Positions 55,767 through 64,000 of a stretch of DNA of 64,000 bases are shown one piece after another (position 1 is the stretch's first letter; the number at the start of each line of letters is the position of its first letter). This DNA comes from Neckera pumila. Taxonomy: Eukaryota; Streptophyta; Bryopsida; Hypnales; Neckeraceae. A model generated the notes under the pieces. That model worked only from the letters and a program-made list of their open reading frames with translations. It had not been told where the DNA came from and ran no database searches. Both the position numbers and the translations under genes were made by a program. The stretch is taken from NCBI GenBank assembly GCA_963969595.1, contig OZ018408.1:33790108-33854107 (forward strand), written 5' to 3'.

Positions 55767-58728
55767 ATGTTCGGGCGCATGCCAACGAAGAAGAGCGACA
55801 ACTCGAAGTATTATGACGTTCTCGGGGTTTCGAAGACCGCGTCGCAGGATGAGCTGAAGAAGGCGTACAGGAAGGCGGCAATTAAGAACCATCCCGACAA
55901 GGGTGGGGATCCGGAGAAGGTAGGGTTGTGGCGCCCATCGTAATTGAATTGAGTTAGGCCCGTGGGGTTGCGTGGTGCGGGCTCATGAGTGAGAGTGTTG
56001 CGATCCCGTGCGTGTTGTGTAGAAATGTTTCCGACATTACGCGACGGGCGATGTATGGAGTGCATCTTTGCTTGGTTGTACGTGCGGTGTTCCTCGGCTT
56101 TGCCGTTTAATTGACTACGGGAAGCTATTCTTGGTCTGATGTAAAATGTGCCGCGAAGGTGATAGATACTGGTTCGGCGGAGCCGGGAATGGTGTCGCTA
56201 CCTCGGGTGGTGCGTGTTTGCGTTGAGTTAACGGGTGGCCTCGTTTGTGCAGTTCAAGGAACTCGCTCAGGCTTACGAGGTGTTGAGCGATCCCGAGAAG
56301 CGTGATTTGTATGACCAATATGGAGAAGATGCTCTCAAAGAAGGGATGGGTGGAGGCGGTGGATCCCACAATCCGTTCGACATCTTTGAGTCTTTCTTCG
56401 GTGGTGGCAGCGGTTCGTTTGGAGGTACGCTGGTTGTAGACTTGGACGCAGTTTATGGATGGTCTGAGCACCGCCTCGAATGTAAATGGTTGAGCATTTT
56501 CGTTTCGAAGCGGGGTTTTCTGAAAATTGATGTGCTTGGCCTGTTCCAGGCAGCAGCGGCAGGGGTGGCAGACGACAGAGAAGGGGAGAAGACGTTGTCC
56601 ATCCCCTGAAAGTTTCCCTGGACGAACTCTACAACGGAACATCGAAGAAGCTCTCTTTGTCGAGGAACGTCCTCTGCTCGAAATGCAAAGGGTAAATCTC
56701 GGTGCCACTTCCAGTTTCGTGTTGGATGGGAATAGTTCGTAGGGTTATGTCGAGATGGAGAGTGGGCACTTCCGAGGGTGTTCTCATTCGAACTGAACGC
56801 TTCTTCTGAAGTCGAAGCGTGCGGCCAGAAGCTTAGGTTAAACCATCGTCTGTGTGAACCCCGGTTGAATCAGCGTTGTTTCACACATTGAGCTTAATCG
56901 CAGTTTGGTCGGGACGTTATTTTTCCCTTTTCTCGGATAGCGTCCATGATCAAGGACTTGATTCCCCGCAGCGATGGTGAGAGGAATAGATTAGGGTTCG
57001 TTCACTGCGGGAACGATCTCATGAGCATTAGTTGTCGAGCGCTGGACGTGTGGACGGTGACCCAAGCGAATTTCTACCCATCGACGTGTTGCATTGAGAT
57101 GGTTGCGACTTCTCGTTTCTATATTCGACTGTATGGCGCTTGGAATGTGCGAGTGGACTATGCCGTGAACGTGTGGGCGTATGCCTGGCCTGGGTGATCC
57201 CGTCGTTTGAGTGCAACGGCTGGAATTCATTTCGCAAGTCTGGGAAGCGTCTCTTTATTGATTGGCAGGAAGCTCAAACCTAGGCCAGATGATGTCAATC
57301 GTTGTTGTGTTGAATTTTGAGGATTCCGTGTTTTGAATGATGCAGGAAAGGATCGAAGACCGGTGCATCCAGTCGGTGCGCGGGTTGTCAGGGTTCGGGC
57401 ATGAAGGTTTCGATCCGGCAGCTGGGTCCCAACATGATTCAGCAGATGCAGCACGTGTGCTCCGACTGCAGAGGCTCAGGTGCTGGAACTTACCTTGATA
57501 GCCAACTGCTTGTACGGGAGGTCGAGGAGTGTGAGGTGCATTGCTTAGTGGTTGTTCGTGTCCGTGACTGAAGAAGTCGTTCCTGTTGTGCAGGCGAGAC
57601 CATCAGCGAGAAGGACAAGTGTGGGCAGTGCAAGGGTCAGAAGGTGGTGCAGGACAAGAAATTGTTGGAGGTGCATGTGGAGAAGGGTATGGTGCATGGC
57701 CAGAAGATTACGTTCCAAGGCGAGGCTGATGAGGCGGTACGTACTGTTGCGACACGTTGGTGTGCCTGTGTGGATAGGGGGCGGTGTCTTGCCGGTAGCG
57801 ACATGCCGGGGGTTTGGGGTTTGAGGAATCGTCATGTTGAGGTTTTCTTTGGAAGCCTGCAGCTGACAGTTGGATGGGATTGTGCGTGGTGTGCAGCCTG
57901 ATACGCAGACCGGAGATATCGTTTTCGTTTTGCAACAAAAGGAGCACCCGAAATTCAAGAGGAAAGGAGACGATTTGTTTGTGGAGCACAGTCTGAGCCT
58001 GACGGAAGCGTTGTGTGGTTTCCAATTTCCTCTGACGCACTTGGATGGAAGGCAGCTCCTGATCAAGTCGAACCCCGGGGAAATTGTCAAGCCAGGTACT
58101 GTTCGTGTACTCCTCTCTTTACTTTGAATGTCATGGATAGATGGCGTGTACCTCTGTCGTGCATGCTTCGATAATTCGTCGGCACTAGTTACGGGGAAGA
58201 GTGAAGGTGCATGCCATTCGTGAGCGCCTCATCAAGAATTCCCTGCCTCCAGGGTATCTGATTTCTGATCGCAAATTTAGTTGATTTTAGTTGGTGAAGG
58301 GCAAGGGTCGTGTGGCGCGACCGAAGAGCGCTGTGTCGTTCCCCAGGATGCAAACGGTTCATCAGGTGACATAGGTTTGCTGACGTGTTCTTTTGCTGCG
58401 AGCAGGTCAATTCAAGGCTATCAACGACGAGGGCATGCCGCACTATCAGAGGCCTTTCATGAAAGGTCGGATGTATTTGCATTTTGCAGTGGAGTTCCCC
58501 GAGTCAGGCTCTTTGACAGCGGATCAGTCCGCAGCATTGCAAGCTATTCTACCTCGTAGACCAGGTAGCCAGTTGACGGACATGGAGTTGGACGAATGTG
58601 AGGAAACGACACTAATTGATGTGAACATTGAGGATGAGATGAGGAGGAAGCAGCAGCAACAGCAGGAGGCATACGATGAGGATGACGAAGATTCCTCTGG
58701 GCCTCGTATTCAGTGCGCCCAGCAATAG
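55767..58728 (+). CDS. Type I (DnaJ/Hsp40 class A) co-chaperone, gene 2
   Basis: Seven exons: 55767-55919, 56253-56424, 56550-56691, 57346-57479, 57594-57736, 57897-58095, 58406-58728. All introns are GT-AG and the 1266 nt give 421 residues. Same domain order as gene 1: J domain with HPD (42-44), Gly/Phe linker, four CxxCxGx(G/K) zinc repeats, substrate-binding C-terminal domain, and a CAQQ farnesylation box. Exon phases match at every junction. Lengths differ only in exon 3 (one codon fewer) and exon 7 (one codon more, with a Gln run). Introns are GC-rich, in contrast to gene 1. Cytosolic Hsp70 partner of the ATJ2/ATJ3 family. The tandem same-strand arrangement indicates local duplication. 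Confidence 0.96.
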
Positions 58729-59428
58729 GCATGTAAATGCCATTTCTTTTGTTCATTTGTTGTGGTTATGGTTTTCGGACGTAGGAAAGGCGTTTGGTTT
58801 TTTTTACAGACGACATTACTTCATTCCCTTCGTATTTGGTTTTGCGGTCAGGTGACCATTTCTGGGTTAGGTATCAAGAGCGGCCTATAGTTATACCCTT
58901 AACTGATATAGCGCGTGGGGCTGGACATCGAAAACCACCTGCTTGGTATACAATGTTGATTCTGATCTGCCCTGCAACCGTTTTCAATTTTTACGATATC
59001 TGTGGAAATTCACGGAATCCATACTACTGGAGTGAACCCTTACAGAAGATAAGATATCTACGAGAATCAGCAGTTTTTTTTTGTTGAATACTCGCTTCGA
59101 ATGTTGTGTCCAAGAATTGTTTCCAGCTTCGTATTGTTTTTTTGTTTGTCGGATGCTTACTTCAGGCTTGAGGCATTCTCTTAGTTCATTATCTCGTCTC
59201 TCATGTGTATGGTTCGTTTTTTATGTAACATCTGAGATGGATATACTCAACCCTCTTCAGCGACTGTTACGAATGTGCTTCTTGAGCATTTGTTCAGAAC
59301 TTATTGTGTGGGTCGTTCAAACAGATGTGTGCTAAACAGTAGCATTTCTCAGGATATGAGCTCTTGTAGAGTGCCATAAGTGGGTTGGGTGTAGGTTGAA
59401 TTGTTCAAATTTCATAAAGTTCCTGCAC
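58729..59428 (+). other. 3' flank of DnaJ gene 2; no further gene
   Basis: Transitional composition; short frames at 58794-59335 lack conserved content. Confidence 0.45.
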
Positions 59429-59526
59429 TGGTGGAAAGCTGGTCTTGAAGCACCAGAGCTTGGTGCTACTGGCCTCTAGCACCAAGCTCTAGTGCTCATT
59501 GGTGCTCCGGGACCAGCTTTCTACTA
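59429..59526. repeat. 98-nt nested hairpin
   Basis: Outer arms TGGTGGAAAGCTGGTC and GACCAGCTTTCTACTA pair imperfectly through GAAGCACC/GGTGCTCC. Inner arms AGAGCTTGGTGCTA and TAGCACCAAGCTCT pair perfectly. The size and imperfect stem resemble a microRNA-type precursor or a tiny foldback MITE. Confidence 0.7.
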
Positions 59527-62500
59527 GTCTTGGTGCTAGGATGTTGCTTGAATTTTGTTTGTGACATGAATGTTTTGTAGAACAGTGAAAAGTAGTTGAA
59601 AAGTAGTGTCTACTTTCCTTTTGAGTAACATCAAAGTGGTTATAAATTTGGATGGATGCTAGAAATCTTGCTTTATGTCAAATGGTACTTTGATGATTGT
59701 TGCCAAATATCACAGTAGATTCTAGTTCGTGAATTTGATGTTTAGGTTTTATATTTGATCTTCCAATAAGTGCAATTTGATAGATTTCTAAATTTTCATA
59801 TATAATTGAGTTCTTTAAACATGTAATGGATTCAATGGGCTAACCATTCTATTGTAGTTTGGTTTATTTACTTTGGCTATAAAGAACACTTTATTTTGAT
59901 GATTGATTTAAACATCAAAATGTAGTTTTAATTTTTTTTTTTTAATGCATTATAGTCCTCTATTTAAAACGATTCAAAATAGTTTTTTTTAGTTAATATG
60001 AGCATTTTGGCTTGAGTTGAATTCTTAAGGATTCACCAATTTAGTTTTTATAGGATTGAACCATCAAAACTTTCTAAAATCGTACTAATGAGATTCTAGG
60101 TCATTTCCAACTATCATAATATTAGACATTACAACGAGTTGACAATAGCCATGCACCACTGGGTTCAAATTCCAAGCTCTTGAGACCAATTCTAAACTCT
60201 CAACCAAAATGAGTGTTCAAATCTTTTGATTTTGTGGATTATACTAAGTAAAAAATATTTTTTAGTTAGATAAAAAGAAGGCTATGACTTTCAATAAAAT
60301 TGTTGCTGTTAATCAAATATAAGCACGTATTTCAATAATTGTTTTTGTTGTGAACTTGGAATTAGAAATATATCATAGAAAAAGATTACTATTGTAGATA
60401 TATGTGGCCTTAGAAACCAATCAAAAAACATGAAACTTTAGAATTGACTTTCTTCAAATAAAAAAATATTATATTAGCCATTGGCTAAACACATAAGCGT
60501 AGGGAAATTTTCACAGCTTTTTACAAATGACTTCCTAGATATTTGACTTAAAGAAGGTGCAATACAAAAATGTGAATAACCAAATGAATGCAAAGATAAA
60601 GATAATTTTATTCAATATTGTGTAGAAGTTCAATAATTTCTAAAAATGGATACTTCCTAAATAAAACTTCAAAAAATCAATAAAAAATCATTGGTTATTT
60701 TTAGAATATTTTAGAATATTCTAAAAATATTAATGAAGCAAAATATTCTCAATATATGTGTATTATTCTATATTCCTTCTCTACATATCTTTTGAATTCA
60801 TAAGACTAATATAAGAATGTGTAGAAGAAATCTCAAAAACTTTCACCACATAGATTGCAAGATATTTATGTTCAAAGTGAAGAAAACTATTTTTTGAGCA
60901 CAATATGTGACTAGATTATTTGACTTTGAATCTTCTTAGCTTAAAATTTTTGCACTACAAGTTTTGAATTAAAATTATTTTTGTCGAAGATTTTCCTTGA
61001 AAGTCTGGAAAAGGAAAATTCCAAAAAAAAATGCTTGATTTTCATTCTTTAAGGAATTATTAAGTAGAAGTAGGTACAAGCTTCAAGGAAAAAATAAATC
61101 ATCAATAGCTTTAAAATGGAATTGGAATTTAGTAATCCCAATGGTGAGATTGTTCAAACAATCATACTTAAACTTGCAAAGTTTTATTTCTTCAATTGTG
61201 AAAGTTGAATGAAAAAATGAATCTAATATGATATTTTCTCAAAGAAATTCTATAATTGCCCACAAAACAAGAAACTCCATAACTTTTATATTACAAATCC
61301 TAATGGAATGAATCAAAGCTTTCCATGTAGAAAATATAACCTATGAAAAAAATAAATAAAATTTTTTATTTAAATTCTTTTTGGATTTTTTGCTGTGTGG
61401 TTTCACTCATTTTGAAATTATTGTAGCGTAATTTTTGCTCACAAGCACTAATTGAAATAAAAATTGTATTTGTGAATCAAAGCTAATGTGTTTTTTATTC
61501 TTTAAAAAATTTGAAAATCACCTCAAAAGTTGACGTGACACGAGCCTACCTAAAATTCATGTTGTCCCCTTTGTGGACAATGCAAGTTTAGGGGTTAAAT
61601 GCAAAGATCATAAATATTGACTACATAATAGATGGGTTGAGCTATTAATACAACCTCTCGGCATAGAAAAAAAATTCATAATAACTTTTTTTTCAAAAAT
61701 TATAAAAACGTACTTTGAAGTACATATATGATACATCAAGGTACTATCTATCAAAATGATACTCATATAGTCCAAAATAGTATAATGATTACATAATATT
61801 TTTGTATTATCTAACTTGCAAGAACATCATGCATTGAAAATTCATGTATTAAATAAAGATGATGCATTGAAGCACATCAAGAATTAAAGATGTATAATTA
61901 CATTCGTATAATTGCACTATTGAAGAAATATTTCAAGAATTAGTACTGGCTACGAATCAATAATTCTATAGTAAACTAGTGAACGGGTTTAAGGCCTAGA
62001 GATTGCAATACACAAGTTAGGGAGCTTACTTTATTCTAACTAGAATTGTATTGATTACTTCCGACTTCGATCTCAAAAATTTCATGTATTATTAGCATAT
62101 GGCCCATTTATAACGAATTTAATGAACAAATGTGAAATTGTCTTTTGTGCAAATTTTATTGAGCTAAATTTAGCTTATTAATTTTTCTTAGCTTAAGATT
62201 AAGAAGCTGGTAAAGGTTAGATTTTATGTTTCTAACCACTTACATTGTTAGGTAGCATTTGAATTGCTTAATAATGTTATGTTTATAGATGCAAATCTAT
62301 GTAGAATATTGTAGATGATTTTATTTCAGAAAATAAAATTTGGATGAATAGTTTGTCTTTGAGCAAGTCCATTTGTTGTTCAAAATTAAAGGTGGTTCAT
62401 TATTTATTGATTGATGGATAAATATAAAGCTTGGGGGGAGGCACACACATGTAAATCTTGTTTAAATGTGTATTCAAGTGGTATTTTTTGGCATCTTATA

Positions 62501-64000
62501 AGTAATATCCTTAAAATGGAATTATCCTAAAATATTTTAAGAATATTTTAATAATATATTCCTGTATGATTTGTAGAATGTATAATGCTTTTAAAAATAT
62601 ATAATGTATAGGCCCAAGAATTTTTCTTACACTAGTATCCCTTAGAATGCAAAGTCTTTGCCACCTCTTCCTAGAATTCCTTGTTGGTATATAATTTTAA
62701 GTTTTAATTATAGGAATTTTTCAATGCTTTTATAGGTAGAAAAATATTATGTTTCATATTATTAATGGTACTAAGTCACTAACAACAAAGCTAGTGGTTG
62801 TACAAAAGGAAGATAAGTTTGAATTTGAACTATTATAATTAAAAAAAAATTGATACAACTTATCAAAATGTGGGCTTTTTGTTCAATCTAGAACAAATTC
62901 CTACAAGTTGAAAAATGGCCTTGGGTATTTAGTAATTAAAGTCACTTCAATAATTTTATAATTTCATCTTCACTAATTATCAATTATTTTGGTGTTTCTT
63001 TAGTTGATTAATGGATATTAATGGAAATAATATGATTATTTTAGTTCCCTTTATAGTGTTTTAATACCTTTTTCATATATTTTAAAACTCAATGTTTAGA
63101 ATTAATTAGTTGAATTTGAAATTTTGAATTGGTACTCTAATTGCTTCTTCAAAATTAAAACAATAATTGATCCAAATGGCAATTCAAAAATTTAAAGCAA
63201 AATTGAAAAATATTGAAATGGCATGAAAAGAATGCTATTTGAATATTGATTCATTAATAGATTGAAACATCATTATAACAATTGATAACCAATGGAAAAT
63301 ATTTTTCTTTTATGATGTTCACATCAAAATTCAAAAGTGTATCAAATTCTAAGAGACAACAAATCCAAAAGCAATAGTGAAAGACCAAAAATTCACCAAA
63401 GATTTTATTTGCAATAGCAAAGTCAAGTTAGATGTATTCAATTATTGAAGACAATAGTGTAGTACATAGAATTTCTTACACTATTTGTGCCAATTTCCAC
63501 AAACATAAATAAAGGAAATTCTTGGAAACAACAAGTCCAAAACGATTGCAATGTGTACCTTTCACTTTACAAAGATCAAGGACATGACAATGTACTGAAA
63601 AGAGGCCAACCCTCTTGTTCCTCCATTTCTTTCTACCCTTGCCTGAAAAATTGAGAGCTGTTTATTTTATCTTATTTTTTAAATCCTCCTCCCCCTCCAA
63701 TGCCATTGACTTTAAAAAACAACTTTGGATACGGATACAGATATATAGGAACAATATAAATACAATACGGGATACAAATACATGATATAGATACGAGTAA
63801 GGGATATATCTCATAGCAAATGCCAATCCCACCTAAAAATTACAAAGGGGTGGGATGGAGGTGGGACAATTTTTTTTAATTTAATTTAAATTTTTTTTTG
63901 AACTTATTAGGGGGATGAAAAAAATTCAACTTAATTTTTATTTTTTTTGAGCTCATTATCACAATGACAATAACAATGAGCTCAAAAGAGGTAGAACTGC
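59527..64000. other. AT-rich gene-free end; TTAA-family remnant near 60.8-61.6 kb
   Basis: 60840-61593 aligns in blocks with 42790-42830 and 27590-27936 and ends in AGTTTAGGGG followed by TTAA at 61594-61597. 62820-62940 recalls the right end of the 1338-4791 element. No gene, RNA or array is supported. Confidence 0.45.

Noticed and set aside
1..64000. CRISPR arrays, tRNA or rRNA genes
   Set aside because: No regularly spaced repeats of CRISPR type and no cloverleaf or rRNA sequence was recognised.

Overview
The window reads as nuclear DNA of a land plant. Evidence: two intron-containing plant-type DnaJ genes ending in a CaaX box, a plant BET/GTE bromodomain protein, and remnants of Ty3/gypsy, L1-like LINE, Helitron-like and many MITE-like elements. 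A bryophyte, lycophyte or other non-seed plant is plausible, but the sequence alone does not settle the species. Most of the window is AT-rich repeat sequence. GC rises only in genes, promoters and one central island at 29.3-31.8 kb.

Layout. 0-16 kb is a nested repeat landscape: several MITE families, a TTAA-flanked element of about 3.45 kb, a LINE 3' end, a Helitron-like 3' end and a decayed gypsy integrase end. 16.28-17.46 kb (minus) is an intronless BET-type gene. 17.9-21.3 kb holds more MITEs, a 360-bp near-perfect inverted repeat and two tiny retroposon insertions. 46.4-49.7 kb and 54.9-58.7 kb (both plus) are two paralogous seven-exon type I J-protein genes, each encoding 421 residues. 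The rest, including 58.7-64 kb, shows only AT-rich repeats.

The main discovery candidate is 21,313-41,822. This 20.5-kb unit is bounded by a 22-bp inverted repeat (one mismatch) and the 3-bp direct repeat TAG. It carries two large genes, each transcribed outward towards its own end. The left gene (minus) encodes a DUF7869-type protein with three conserved acidic blocks, as expected of an RNase H-fold transposase core. The right gene (plus, intact) encodes a 1505-residue protein that appears to join a ParB-like DGQH domain to a degenerate N6-adenine/N4-cytosine methyltransferase-like fold, with RGG-rich and acidic low-complexity regions. Between them lie about 12 kb without genes, with a GC-rich promoter-like island holding two palindromes of about 40 bp. 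I interpret the unit as a giant DNA transposon pairing a candidate transposase with a ParB/methyltransferase-like partner. The left gene is damaged (one in-frame TGA and one frame change), so this copy may be non-autonomous. The boundaries and sequences are directly visible; the domain functions are inference.
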